Shown here piece by piece: positions 12,692-25,888 of a DNA stretch of 64,000 nucleotides. Origin of the DNA: Taxillus chinensis (Eukaryota; Streptophyta; Magnoliopsida; Santalales; Loranthaceae); contig CM042086.1 in NCBI GenBank assembly GCA_023512835.1, positions 20,467,029 to 20,531,028 of the forward strand, given 5' to 3'. The notes beneath the pieces are model-generated. The model worked only from the letters and a program-made list of their open reading frames with translations. It was not told the origin of the DNA and ran no database searches. The position numbers were made by a program, and so were the translations under genes. Position 1 is the stretch's first letter. Each line of letters begins with the position of its first letter.

Positions 12692-13689
12692 ATATATCAC
12701 TAGGTATTAACAATTATTGGACATTATGATAGTATGTCATTCAAGAAAGCAAAATATATATGGAATCCAGCAAATACTAAATAGATTTAAAAAAATTATT
12801 TTATTTAATAAATGTCCTTACAAAGTTAGGATAAAACGCTATTTTACATAGTACCAATCCATGAAAATAAACATTTGCAAATACCAAAGTTATGTGCCCA
12901 GGTAAAATCCTTCATATCTACAAACTAACACTATTACTTCACAGACAAGTCTCATCCACATATAAAATATTTATAAAAATTTGAATCATTTACATTTAGC
13001 ATTCACATCAGATATTTTATAATGATATTTTTCTTATAATTTAAAAATGAGTTGTAGCGTTTTGTTAATAAATAAATATGTATCAGGTTCTTTAAAATAA
13101 AATTTACTAATAGAGATTGAAGAAAACAAATTTATATTTAAATATTTAGTATTTATTTTTAAATATATTTTTTGACATTTGTATATTTGTATTATAAAAT
13201 AAGTATGATTTTTAAAAAATAAAAATAAAAAATTAAGAAAACTAGATAATAAAATATATAAAATAATATATTACTTATATCATAAAATAAGAATACACAA
13301 TATAAACATATTGTACATCACTTAACTATCATAAATTACCTACGTGCTTTTTACCCACGTGCTGATGATGAATTACCATAATAAATAAATAATTCAACAA
13401 TTACATTAACCCTTTACTTTAGATAATTCAACACTCAAATTGGAGTGCAGTGAAAAATAAATAGTATTAGTTTTTTTTTAAATATCCTCATTAATTCAAT
13501 TATTCATTTTTTTATTATATATTTTTTTTATTCCTTACAATCACTATTTTTTTTTTTACTTTTTCTTTTAACTTTTTTTATATATTTTATTTGTATTGGT
13601 TTTTCAGATAATGCCAGGCAAAGGATAAACTAATTAAAATTTTTAAATTTTATTTACGAACAGTAAAACAAACAAAAATCACAATAATT
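8755..13689. other. AT-rich intergenic stretch, no gene recognised
   Basis: This is about 5 kb of AT-rich DNA. A few short open frames (for example 9456-9770 and 11301-11624, plus strand) have no recognisable domain, no splice context and AT-driven composition, so they are not called. A patch near 9680-9830 has gatCCG/CGGacc words typical of decayed repeats. A clean (TA)n run sits at 12661-12689. Confidence 0.55.
12661..12689. repeat. (TA)n microsatellite
   Basis: A run of about 14 TA dinucleotides in AT-rich intergenic DNA. Confidence 0.9.
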
Positions 13690-14290
13690 GGCTACCTTCT
13701 GTGGTGACCACCACTAGTCTTTAGCACGAATTTAGCGGAGATAATTCTGGGGGGGGAGGGGGGGGCAAAGTACCACATAAACCGGTACCGTCCAACACCT
13801 GCCACGTAATACGACGCACCAGGACAGCTTCTAGTTAGGCCAGATGTGGGGTCCCCTAAAGGTCCCACCAAAACACACTTGCAAACGCCACCGCGTCCGT
13901 CCCTCCCACGTGCCACCTTTTTCAAATTTATTTACTTTTTTAATTTTTTTTTTAAGAAAACAGAGAAAATTGCTTTTGCGAGTTTTTTTTTTTGTTAGGT
14001 TTGGTTTAGACTTTTGCGAGCAGAGGGGTGAGGGTGGGTCCCCCCAACAACAGCACCCACCACGACTGTGCACGCGTCAACCGCACAGCGCCATCGCGTA
14101 AGTGCCCGACGGAGGGAGTGGAGAAGATTCGCTGCCGTCGCCCCACCGAAGTGGGGACGGTGGGACCAGACGTCCAATCAAGTTTTGTAAAATAATTTTT
14201 TAAGCGTGTAATTCCACGAATAAGGGGGACCCACGTGTGCGCAAGTCAAGAAAGCAGCCAGTTGGAGGAGAGGGCAGAGTTTCCCGGCAA
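13690..14290. other. Isolated GC-rich island with G-box (CACGTG) motifs
   Basis: A compositional island of about 600 bp in otherwise AT-rich DNA. It contains CACGTG cores at 13907-13912 and 14232-14237, plus one just upstream at 13356-13361. There is also a G-run near 13750, a palindrome-like GTGGGGTCCCCTAAAGGTCC, and many CpGs. Open frames of 60-85 codons occur on both strands but show no domain. It could be the promoter or first exon of a decayed gene, or a GC-rich transposon interior. No downstream gene was recognised on either side. Confidence 0.4.
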
Positions 14291-17090
14291 CTACTTTCCC
14301 CCCCTTCCTTTTTCTATCTTTTATATTTTGATTTTGATTTTCTCTTTTTTTCTTCTCTAACGTTTAGCTTATGTTTAGTTTATAATTATATTTTAAAAAC
14401 AAAATCTGAGACATAAAATATGTTTGATATAGTTATTTTTTAAAATACATTAATATTTTATTTTAATTTATATTTAAATAGAGTACAGAGTAGGTCTTGA
14501 CAATTAAAAATTCAAGGTGAAATTCAAGTTAAAGTCCTTATCTAAATTATATATATAACTATTACAGAGTAGAGTCTAACGATTTGAATTTACTTTTAAA
14601 TCTTGATTAGTATATATTTTATATTTTGAAATTTGAATTAATGTCTTTTTGGACCAAATGTAATTTCTATGAAAAAAGTCTTTCATCTTTCTAGACTTAT
14701 AATATTATATTTTTTATTTCAGATTTTACAGTAAATATAAACAAATTAATACTAATATATATATATATATATATTAAATTTATAATTATAAGTTGCAAAT
14801 TATATAATATAATTCATAAACACAACACATTAATATTAGTAAATAATCTTAAATAAATAATATAAAATAAAAAAATAAATAATAATAATTTTCAGGTAAT
14901 TTTAAAATCTCAAACCAAATCAAATCGATATATTATTTAATTTTAAATCAAATTAATTTTTTGTCAGTTTGAACCAATTTCAACAATTTAAAATTACATC
15001 TCTAATTCAAAATTCGAATTATAATTCCAGTAAAAATTAAAATCAACAAACAAAAACACAAAAATACGTAACAAACATCCCTAAATTTTAGTCCCTCACA
15101 GGAAATGAATGACCTGCATAATTCTTCACTTGAATGAATTTTTTTTTCTATAATATTGTAATCATCTGTTAACATTGAAGAATCTATCAAGCTGACATTA
15201 AAAAAACGAAATTTAACATTTTGAAATAAGTAATAAAAAATATTATTTTAATGTAATAGTTATATATGATAAATAAATAAAAATTTTAAAGATTTAACTT
15301 AATCCTGCAAAAATTATTTATCTTTCTCTAATGGTTATACAATAAATCTGTTACATTAATGTAACAAAATGTTTCGCAAAACCAACGCTCGGGACCTTTT
15401 AAAAATTGAATATAAAAAATATTTAAATTTGAAAATACATAAAATCGGATTCATTAGATAAATAAAAAAATCAGTTAAATATGATAAAAATATATTTAAT
15501 TAATTCAATTTTTTAATTAATTCAAATTTGTGCATCATATTTATATACGAGCACTTGGTACTGGCCAGTCAAATATTAACTATCTACTGTAAGTATTCTA
15601 AGCTATATATAAATAATTGTATTAGCTTTTTAAATTTGTTAATAGTGTAAGTTTATGTTTGATTGTGGTGTTTTTTATTTTGATTTTTAAAATGTAATAA
15701 TTATCTGTGAGTACAAAATACTGAAAATCAAAAACTTTTTTCTGAATACATGATAAACCATACATTTTGCTGTTCGCTATTCCACTGATGCATAAACAGC
15801 TCCAGTTTGAGGATTCCATTCTCAGATGAGGCCAGAAAGTATATTGGCAACTTGGAACGAGGTAATTCATCATGCTCAAGCAGCCGATCGGTTAGCTCTG
15901 CTGTTCGCTTTATGTCATAATTAATAAAAATAATATTATATTATTTTTAATTATATATTTTTTATACTCAAAAATAAATATCACATTTTAAAACACTACA
16001 ATATAAAATAAAATAAGCAAAACAAACATGCCCCTAACTAATATATTTAAGATACCATGCTCTTAAATGCTTTTTAAGTACTATATTAAATAGGCTTTTA
16101 TTATTGTTAGTGTGCAGATTTAGTGGGTCACGGCTCACGCGTTCAAGTCAGGATGCAAAATTGTTTTTCAAAATTGGTTTTTTTTTTGCATTAAATTTTC
16201 AATTCAAAAAAAATTAAATAAATTTTTAATTAATAATATAAAGTATATATAATTGCATAAAATTTATTTTATCTTATCGATATGGACGATTCTAAATAAT
16301 TTTTGTTTCCCATCACACAAAAAATAGATAATAAAATTTCAAGAATGATCAGACATCAATAAAAAAATGTTTTTAATACGAGTAGCAAATGTCACATTGA
16401 CAAATACCAACATTATATTTAACGACCATAACCTAATAATATAAAAATAAAAGATAAATAACATAGAAAAAATTTACAGCAGGTGAAGAATAATCACCGA
16501 GTTGAATGACCGTACATCAGTACATATAATTTGCCTGCATCATAATTAGCTCTGCGGGGCCGTCATTGTCGGCAACTGGCAACTTAAATTATACACGTGT
16601 ACTGCCATGTAGGCAATCCATTCTTCTCCTCGAAATGACGGTTTAGTCCTTCTCACTTTCGTACGAACCCACAATACAATCTGAAATAATTATTATGAAA
16701 AATTGAAAACTGTTTTCCTATTTATTCAGAAATTGTAAATAAATTTTAATCGAAGAGGAGGGAAAGGTCACTGTCACTGTTGTAAGTTATAAACACTGTT
16801 TTGCAACACGGGAAAAAAATTATTTTAAAAGGTCACGTTGCTTTTTACCTTGATTCATGTAAATTCTCATTGTTTTGCATTATTAATACAAGATTAATAA
16901 TAATATGTACATTAACAATACAATTTTATTTTAACATCAACTCAAACACAACTATAATACAAGTTTATTAATAAATGATGTAAAAGTTTATTTCTATGTA
17001 TATTGTGTAAGTAATTCACGAAGGAAAAACTTTAATGTTGTTTGTTAATTAAATGAATGATTTGTTGAAACTGTCAAAAATAAACTAAGC
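14291..17090. other. AT-rich intergenic stretch, no gene recognised
   Basis: Mostly A/T-rich with poly-T and poly-A tracts. A slightly GC-richer patch at 16540-16680 contains an ACACGTGT G-box core. No coding exon, RNA gene or transposon end could be identified. Confidence 0.5.
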
Positions 17091-17096
17091 CTGAAA

Positions 17097-17260
17097 GACT
17101 CGTAGACTCAAAGGTTCGTAGGATTATAGAGTCAAAGCCTTGATACAAAAAATGGACACTGCGCATTCTCACCCATAGACTCGTAGACTTGAAAGTTCGT
17201 AGGATCGTAGAGTCGAAGCCTTGATACATAGAATAAACACTGTGCGTCCTCACTCATAAA
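17097..17260. repeat. Two-copy 81-bp tandem duplication in repeat-like DNA
   Basis: The segment starting GACTCGTAGACTCAAAGGTT at 17097 is repeated from 17178 as GACTCGTAGACTTGAAAGTT. Both run through TTCGTAGGAT, a CGAAGCCTTGATACA-type block and a CACTG(C/T)GC(A/G)T motif. Words such as GACTCGAAGACT recur through 17.6 kb, so the region may be non-coding retroelement sequence. Confidence 0.75.
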
Positions 17261-19600
17261 CTTGTTGAGTCACAAGGTCGAAGATAATCAATCAGTGGAA
17301 GTTATCATCACATCAAAATAAAACTGGGACTCGAAAACTTGAAGGTCGTAGAATTGGATATTCGTAGTCCATTATGGGTTTCAGACAAAAATCAAAAACT
17401 CGTAGAGTCAAAGTCAAAGACTTATATGGATGAAGACAAATGTTCATAAAATGGGAGGACTAAATAAGCATTCCACGAAGACTCGAAGACCTGCAAAGTT
17501 GCAGGGTCATAGATTCAAGGATCAAAGAGTGTAGTTTATGCTATGATTGCCAAATATGAGTTACGACCTCGACTCGAAGACTGGGGAGTTCAAGACTCGC
17601 AAGAACAAATGTAGTCGAAGCCAGAAATATCATAGTACCAATCTGTAAGCTTCAACCCAAATCTTCAAGGCAGTTAATCTGTGAAGGAAAACAAGATTGA
17701 GTATCAGGTGTGTCATTGAATCTCATCTGTTCGAAGCATTATTAAGAAGACTCAATACATTTGACTACCCGAATCCTTCAAGAAAAATCGTCGAGTCATC
17801 GACCTATAAGGCAACTAGCCGTAAGCAAAAAATACGTTCTATTGTCATCTTTGAGTCCAACCACAGCTTCGAAGCAGGGACACTAAAATCCAGAGTAATG
17901 ACTTAGCGAAATTATCAGCCAGGGTTTATGTATCTCAATCACGTTGTTCTCTACTGGCAAGCACATTTATTGTTGCATTTAATGATGACCAACTACCAAC
18001 TATAGATAAATAAACAAGATCAAAGATCTGGTATGAGCATGTAATATGCAGTATGGACCTCAAATCTGCAGAATATGGAGTAGATCTGAACATCTCCTTT
18101 ACTTTTCACAATTTAATGGTGAGAAGTCAAAATTGTTGGGATAAGAATGTGCGCGCACATACATTAAACAAAAAACTAATCAAGCTCATGAAAAACGAGA
18201 GCTGGGAACTTCAAGTAATACAAATAATCAATTTTCATGAAACGAATACTAAACTTTTGAGAATCAATTCTAGAGTTCCAATGTGATAAGCTAAGAGTGA
18301 GAAAATACTTTGAAAAGTGTTGTGTGCGCATGAGACGAAGATAAAAAATTACACTTTGAAGATTCATCTTCCGATTAGTATCTTGAAAGATCCAGCACAC
18401 AAGCTTAATCAAACTTTTACGTTGATTACCCACAATCAACTATTGATTCGAAGAATATTTTACAAAATGGTCTCTCTTATTCAAAATAGTTTATCTTACA
18501 AGTGTTACTCTCATGGATTAACTGTTGCAGGAATATTCTTCCATCTACCAAAGATCTGTCCTATAGTTCATCATTACTCACATATTTCTTTGTCCTTTTC
18601 TCATTTACTAAAGATATATATTCATGTACTTTCTGCATCGTTCAAGCATCTTTCTTTATGCAAAAATACCATCTTCCGCGTTAATCGTCTATTTATCTCC
18701 TCTCTAAACTCTCTTTTGGGACCTACACAGTTAAATTAGTATTAGAAAAAAAATAACAAAATAAATCCAACAATAATAAAAAGTGTTCATGTGCAATTTA
18801 CCTGCATAATATATTTGTACGTATCATTACTCTATTATAATTGGTAACGATGGATCTATATTATCATCCAGGAAAATACATTTATGAAATATGATAAAAA
18901 AATTGAATTTGTTTCTTAAACAAGCTTATTGTATGTTGCAATAATAATAATAATAAATATTATTATTTTCTAATTAAATTAAATAAAGTATAAAAAGAAA
19001 TAAATATAACAAAAAATAATTAACTTGTTAAAAGAGTTTATTTTAATTAATTTTGGATACAAATTAGTCATACAAAAATAAATTGTCCTATTTAGCAACA
19101 CTGATGTAGTAATTGTGAGAATCTAGCAAATTTGATTACATGTAACGACTAATAAATGATTAGTTTCAATAATAAATCATTGTTCCATTTAAAACCTTAA
19201 GTTATTCATTACCAGTTTCAATATTTATATTATTTCAATAAAAAGCAATTACTTTAGGTGCAAATATTTAATTTGTTGTTTTTATAATTTTAACCGATCA
19301 TGTCTATTTATCCTTAAGTAATATTGGGTATTGTTTGAGCATAATAATTCCTAGAAAAAACTTCAATGTCCATTCTTATTTGGGCAAGATACAACTCCAT
19401 TGGGCCTTATTTCACACAGAAGGAATATAGATCTATGGAAGTTTCTACGATCATCTCCATGAAATGGTAAAATTTTCTCCTTCAAGGTAGGGGCAAAAAG
19501 GTACAAATAAATTTAAAAAGGATTTAAAAAAGAAAGAAAGAGTTTGCGTCCGGGACAACAACATCTAAAGTTGTGGCATCATCAGGTGCTTGTTGTAAAA
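17261..19600. other. Repeat-like and AT-rich DNA, no gene recognised
   Basis: The 17.3-18.7 kb part is less AT-rich and keeps the GACTCG-type words of the upstream duplication. Overlapping open frames at 17697-17906 and 18317-18739 have no domain, and frames on both strands are equally open, so they are judged non-coding. From 18.7 to 19.6 kb the DNA is plainly AT-rich. Confidence 0.5.
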
Positions 19601-19639
19601 AAAGAAAAATCCATTGGTTGGTTCATCTTCTCTAGCAAA

Positions 19640-20290
19640 ATTAAGATTTTGTTTGTGCCTTTTTAATTTCAAATGCTCAATTTAGCTATTTAACACAAAT
19701 TAATTGAATTAAATTTCAAATTATGAGTTATGGTCTTTGAGATTTCATTTTTAAGAGTTATATCATCATTTTTTTTAATGATGGGTTATAATTGTTGAAT
19801 TTGATCCAAGTTTTATATCTCATGATTCTTCAAGTTATGTAACTCATAACTCTTTAAGTTCTTTAACTCTTAACTCTTCAAGTTTTGTAACTTATGACCA
19901 TTCAAGTTTGTAATTCCTATTTCTTAGCTTTTTATTCGTTCTAATTGTCTCGTAGTTTTTTATGCTTTGTAATTCATTTCTATTGGATTTTCATGTGATG
20001 TAAATAATGCCTCCTAGATTTTTTTGCACTATAATGTTTTTTCTCTCCGCTTATAAAAAGGCACCAACCCCTTCTATTCAAGACTCACAACTTTTAGGCA
20101 TATACTCAAGTAAGCTTGAGAGAGAAAATTGAAAGTTGAAAAAAAGAAAAAGAAGAAAAGGAAAAAATACCTCTATTGTACTCTTTACCTCCATCACAAA
20201 AGAAAACTACAACCTTAATCAATTTATTGTTCATGCCAACAATTTGAAGAAAATAAAACTACATAGTAGCAAGTGAAAGGATTTCCAAAA
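19640..20290 (+). mobile_element. LTR-like sequence with TATA box (possible solo or decayed LTR)
   Basis: The block 19720-19910 contains four or more copies of a roughly 27-bp motif around AACTCTTCAAGTTTTGTAACT. A TATA-like TTATAAAAAGGCACC follows at about 20050, then a CT/GA-rich leader. This order, a repeat-rich U3 then TATA box then leader, is typical of plant LTRs. No primer-binding site, partner LTR or coding domain was found, so the call is tentative. Confidence 0.35.
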
Positions 20291-22225
20291 GGAAACTTGC
20301 TTTGGAATTCTGGTTTTCTTATAAACATTTTTATTATTATTTAATCTGGATTTTCCTCTATTCCTTTGAAAATGTGATTGTTTATTGTAAATATATGCAA
20401 ATTGTTAATCTTAGGGTAAACGTAAACTTGAGCTTGAATAAATTTGTAAACTCGTTGTCCTTGAGTTTAAGACGATTTAAAAGGAAACAATATGTTCTTA
20501 AATTCTCTTACAGCTTGTTCATAAATAATAAATGATAATATATACTTGAAGGAAATAATAATCAATTCTAAAAAGGTGGAGAAGACAATCCTACTACAAA
20601 AATGTAAATTTGTGACCATTGTTTATTTGTGAAATTAAACATTCTCGCATATATATCTAGTAAAAATATATGGTATTTTTGTTATTTTAATAAATTAAAA
20701 TACAAGCATAAAATTCAAAACACAAAAAGTATATATAGATTCCTTGACCCAAGGCAAACATACTTTATCGTCATTGAATTAAAAAAATGTAGACTTAGGA
20801 AAATTTAGAAATTCTAATAAAAAGGAAAAAAACCAAAATTATTATTTTCTAGAAATTTTAAAAATAAATCTAAACCAATCCAAGTGACCATAGTGATAAA
20901 GAACTAATGTTTATAGCCTAATTTCTTGGACCTAAAATAATTATAATATTTTTGTTTGCTTTTTATAACATTCTATCATGCTTTAAAAAAATACACAAAA
21001 AAAAATTAATTTTTCAAACCTTCACTAAAGACTTTATATTTCACATTGGCACATTCTCAATAAAAAATGTCAAAAAAGCTTTTCCTTTAGTCAAATAAAA
21101 ATCAATAAAAATCCACATATTTTAAAATAGGTATCAGAACATTATAGATATATTAATTTTTTTTCATAACCTCCTGAACCGTATTATATGAAACCATGAA
21201 ACCATAGACTATTTGTAACGTAAATGATCGATTATTCACGTAGTTGGTTGATGAAGACAAATTTATTATTTATTTATTTATTTTCATCATGTTAATGATT
21301 TGTATAAGGACCCACTTAATTTTAAACTGAGTTTAGAGCCAACAGACCTAAAACCATGTGATGATCATACTTCCATCTCAATACTGTAAAAACGTTTTCT
21401 CCAATTCACGGAAATGATTATATATACTAAAATGAACTTAAATGAGTAGAATTTGAAGGGGTCTTCTTGTTGATGTTCTTCCACTACTTTCATGATTTCA
21501 AATATGGGATAATATCAAAAGCATAAAAGAGTACAAAACTACAAACTCAACTGTTTCGACATTAAACAAGCTAAGCCAAAAAAAAAGGAGCTACTATTGC
21601 CTATTCATTTCTCTGTAATAAACAACAAGTTCATTTCCTCATCAAACTGGAAAACTAAAAGATATTATAACATAGAGAGACGCATGAAAGAGGAATATGT
21701 ATAATAATTAAAGAAATCTCACTGGTTGATCTTGTTATGCTCTCAAGTGCTAGGTACAGCAGTAACCGATTCAACGTGACTTAATTAGCAGATACTCATA
21801 AATCCTCTTACGCAGGTTGTCAATTTTGACAGAAGATTATACATTTCTTCTCCATCCTCCCTGACTAGAAAAAAAAAAAATCAAATAAAGCAGCAGGAAT
21901 TTTTAAAGGAATTGAAGGATGAAACTTCTATGGTACAAAAGGATGACTTAAAAGTGAACCCAAACATATGATCTGAGCATACGACCAATGGGACAAGATT
22001 GTGAGCATTTTACTGGAAGCTTCCAAAATATTTATCTCTCACACATCTTTTCCCAATACAGCCACGCTAGTAGACTTAAAATTGAAAAATTTTTTACTAG
22101 AATGAGAAGTTCCTTAATTACTAGAATCTGGAGTGCGGTTGGTGTTACTGCAAATTATGAGCTCTAAGCTTTAAAGAAAATCCAAAACACAACGAAAAAA
22201 AAAAGGAAGATAAAAATAAAATCCA
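20291..22225. other. AT-rich intergenic stretch, no gene recognised
   Basis: One 77-codon AT-rich open frame (20302-20535) has no recognisable feature. Nothing else above background was seen before the SEC13 fragment. Confidence 0.5.
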
Positions 22226-22612
22226 GGTATGTTAGAATCCATTGTTGTCACCTGTTGCCACTCCCCATTGACTGCCTCTTACCATAAAGTTACATTATTG
22301 TTTTCATCAGCCACAGCTAATAGATTTCTAGTCAGCGACCATGAGACCCTCCAAACTAAAGCATTAAAATCCTTTAAAACCCTACCCTCCCTGAGATGCA
22401 CTGGCAATTGTAGACTTTGGAAGCCCCAAGTTAGGTACCCAAGCCACATCTCTCACCCCATCAATGTGCATGTGAAGGGTAGGAAATCAATCCATCTTCC
22501 AAACCCCATTGTATAGCTTCCACATACACCTTTATAGTACTATCCCAGCCACCAGAAACTAGCTTCTGAACATACTCTAGAAAACCAGATTCAACTAAAG
22601 AACTAGAAGCCA
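22226..22612 (-). pseudogene. SEC13-like WD40 pseudogene fragment (COPII/nuclear-pore protein)
   Basis: On the minus strand the frame reads SSLVESGFLEYVQKLVSGGW, then DSTIKVYVEAIQWGLEDG. After a frameshift the same strand encodes, piecewise, the next SEC13 blocks: RDVAW-PNLGLPKSTIASASQ, then WRVSWSLT-NLLAVADENNNV and TLW--AVNGEWQQVTT. These match the central and C-terminal WD40 blades of plant SEC13, a coat component of COPII vesicles and the nuclear pore. The usual SGGCDNT is SGGWDST here. Frameshifts and stops break it (the first open frame ends at 22461). Only about the last 130 codons are present and no upstream SEC13 sequence follows, so it is a truncated pseudogene or captured fragment. 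A processed copy is possible, but no poly-A tract at its 3' side settles that. Confidence 0.82.
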
Positions 22613-22715
22613 TCGATGGGTCCAAAAATTTTTCTAAAGATTCATATATTTTCATGTTTTTTCCATCAATACATTTGAAAATTATTAATTTAGATCTAGT
22701 AATTAGAATGTGCAA

Positions 22716-23295
22716 TTATAAGCTCTCATGTAAAATTGTGCCTATAATTAATAACAAGAACCTGAGATATATGTTGACCTAATTAGGATGGGTGATTGGG
22801 TGCTTTTGTGATCCATGATGTCGTCAATTATATAACATATAAAGCAATAATTTTTCTTCCATCTATAAATAACTAAAGTTTCATAATGTATATAATATAT
22901 GCCACACACATTTTAGTTTTAAATTGTGATACTAGAACTTGCAAGTCCAAATATATGAGAAAAGAGGTATATATAGTTCTCCTTTGCTCACGTTTTCTAT
23001 CATGACCAATACTTTTTTGGCAACTCGGTTGTTAATTACATAATTTAAATTTTCTATATACTGAAGAACAATGTGAGGATATTTCCTTATCGAGGAAACT
23101 TTTTTTTAATGTGAAAATTTATTTTAAATTATTTTTTTATTTTATAATATGTGGATTGAAAGAACACGAGTAGAAAAAATACTTATTAAATTTTATGATA
23201 TTTGAAAAATTCATATATTCAATTTATATTGTCAAATAAATAGTTTTTCACATCAAATTTTTTGAGCAACTTGAAATTTGAATGTATCAAAATTT

Positions 23296-23340
<45 letters not shown>

Positions 23341-25190
23341 CAAACCTTATTTTATTCAGGCTCAATATGGAATTGCATAAGACATACTAATTAACTAGGG
23401 GTCAAATCATGGTCTACATTTGTTGATTTTGTTAGTTAATAATTAATTCCTTGGCTTGATTTAACTTGTTGGTATGATGTTGATGATCACATTCTAATAT
23501 TTGTTATTCTATTGAGTTGAAGTTTGATAAACCATTGAGTTTGGTGTTGATATTCCTTTGATAGTCTTTATCCCATGGTTGATTAGTTTGTGGACTTTGT
23601 TGTTCTGTATTCATAGTCTTACCCTGATATTTACTAGCATGGTTGTAAATTATTAATTTTGACATTACACATGCACATATACACTCAACATGTGGAATCC
23701 TAAGTTGGTTGAACGTGGAGTGGTGAGGACTGGTAGTTTATCTACTAAGTATTTTGCTCAGTCCTACTCGTGGAATTGTATTTCACAGGTACTAATTATA
23801 TCTTCAATAGTCTTAGTTAAATTTAAATTTAACTTAAAATTTATAAAATTATTTTCTAATAGTATAACTATAACGTAAGCTATATTTAGCTTTACCAAAA
23901 AATTAAATTAAATTTAACTAAAATTATAGTTTTAGCTAATGCTATCACATTATTCTCTTATTTTAAAACTTTAATTTATCTTTCATATCAAACACATAGC
24001 ATTAGATATCAGAGAGAATATTATGAGGAGATAAATTAAAAAAATAATTTAAGCAATAAAAGTTTACTAACACTATTAGAATTGTTCTTAGCTAAATGTA
24101 TAACTACCAAGTTAAATATAGACTTAGCTAAATAATTTTACTTAAGCCAATTTAAAAATAAAGGAGTCATTGCTCGGGAGAGTAAGAAATAAAGGAACGC
24201 GATTTAGGGAAGAGGGATTGGGTCATAATTCATTCATATTTGGCATGATCAGGTACAATAAAAATAAAAATTATATTTGACTTTTGCTAATAATTTAATT
24301 AAACTATTACAAAACAATATTCTCTAATATAAAATAATTAATTTAGTTAAATTCAATAATAAAAAAGCCCCAATAAAGGCACTCATGAAATTTACTTAAA
24401 AGTATCGTAGATGCTGTAAAATAAAACAACATCCATGTATAAATAATGCAATGCGTACATCCGCATGTAGATCCATAAATGCCTTGGTATGTTTTCTGAC
24501 TACGGAGACGTAAATGCCTTTATTGGCCTCACTTAAATGCTACATTATAAAAATAATGACTGTATGAGTATATATAATACGTCAAAAATAACTGAATTTC
24601 CACCGAAGGTAGTTTTGAAATATTTAATGTTCAATTATATAAACGCCTGAATTAATTGAATCCTATCTTAATAGCAACTCGTAGTTTGACCGATGCCGGT
24701 GGTTCACCACCTTTTCTATGATGGTCGACAATTCTAAAGGGTTGGTAATGTCACCACTCACCAGCAATGTTGTTGACGATGCACACTTATTGTGTGACTA
24801 CCAGCAATGTATAGGCGTCCATGTTTGACCAACGCCGGGACTTGTGCCAAAGTTAAAAATGAAATTCGTACGTAGGTAGGACGGCAAGGCAAAATAAATA
24901 AATAAACTAAATAATTTCTTCTATTAAACCGATGAAAAGTAGGATTCAATGACAATTTAAGTTAGGTGTAATTTTTTTTTAAAATTCACTAGTTTCCTCC
25001 ACACGTTTTCAATGCTTTATAGCACGGTTCATTTAGTTAAATATCAAAATATAATTAAAATATTTATAGTAAATTTATTATTGCTTCAATGTTTTTATAA
25101 AAATATTAAATTCGATCATATTTAACGAGTCAAAGATACTGGCTATTTTTGTTTTTATTTTTTTTCTCTTTCCATGCATCCATCTTCATC
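22716..25190. other. AT-rich intergenic stretch with a long (TA)n, no gene recognised
   Basis: Contains a (TA)n run at 23297-23338 and otherwise AT-rich DNA. The short open frame at 23690-23878 and the minus-strand frame at 24758-24955 have no domain or splice support. Confidence 0.5.
23297..23338. repeat. (TA)n microsatellite
   Basis: About 21 TA dinucleotides in AT-rich DNA. Confidence 0.93.
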
Positions 25191-25196
25191 CCAATG

Positions 25197-25440
25197 AGCA
25201 TTCCTAGGGGGAGGGGTGGCGGTGACAAGTCTGTGTAGGGGGAGGAACAGTGGCAGCAATGTAGGGGGATGGAATGCGGAGTTGTGCAGGAGGGGATAGG
25301 ACATGGTGACAGTGTAGAAAGGGGTTGGCGTGGTGACTATATAGGCCGAGGGGTGACAACAACAGATTTGTGTAGAGGGAGGGGCAGCAGCAGTTGTGCG
25401 AGGGAATGGGCGTAACGACTGTACAGGGGGAGAGAGGGAG
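25197..25440. repeat. G-rich degenerate repeat island
   Basis: About 240 bp with strong G bias on the plus strand. The word GTGTAGGGGGAGG and relatives (tgtagggggatgg, tgtagagggagggg) recur every 40-60 bp. It is bounded downstream by a direct repeat of GACTTTAAAAAAATATT (about 25440 and 25470). The island resembles, in composition only, the GC-rich array at 44.3 kb. Both could be G-rich interiors of non-autonomous transposons. Confidence 0.5.
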
Positions 25441-25888
25441 ACTTTAAAAAAATATTAGGGTTTGATGAGACTTTAAAAAAATATTTTAATTTAAATACTA
25501 AAATTTTGTTAAGCCTATTATTTTATTTTATAGTATAAAATTAAACTAGCTATAATTTATAAAAAGTAATTATTTGACTAAATTATAATTAAATTGTATT
25601 GAGGTCATTGTGAGTGCTACTTATTAGGTTGTAGATCTATCGAGATGCATTCATACAAAAAATGTACAAAAACTAATATATATAAAAGATGCATTTATAT
25701 CATTTACATATGATATATGTAAAAATCTATGTTAAGTTTTTTTTTTAATAAGAATTGAATATAATCTTTTAATTATGAAAATAAATAGTTCATTTTAATA
25801 ATAGTAATGATATTATATAATGTATGCAAGTAATTTATAATTTAAAGAGTTACTATATTGATAATATATTTTGTAGCTTAGAGAGTAA

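Noticed and set aside
13692..14177. Four overlapping 60-85-codon frames in the GC island
   Set aside because: Open frames are expected in GC-rich DNA; none shows a domain or consistent start/splice structure.
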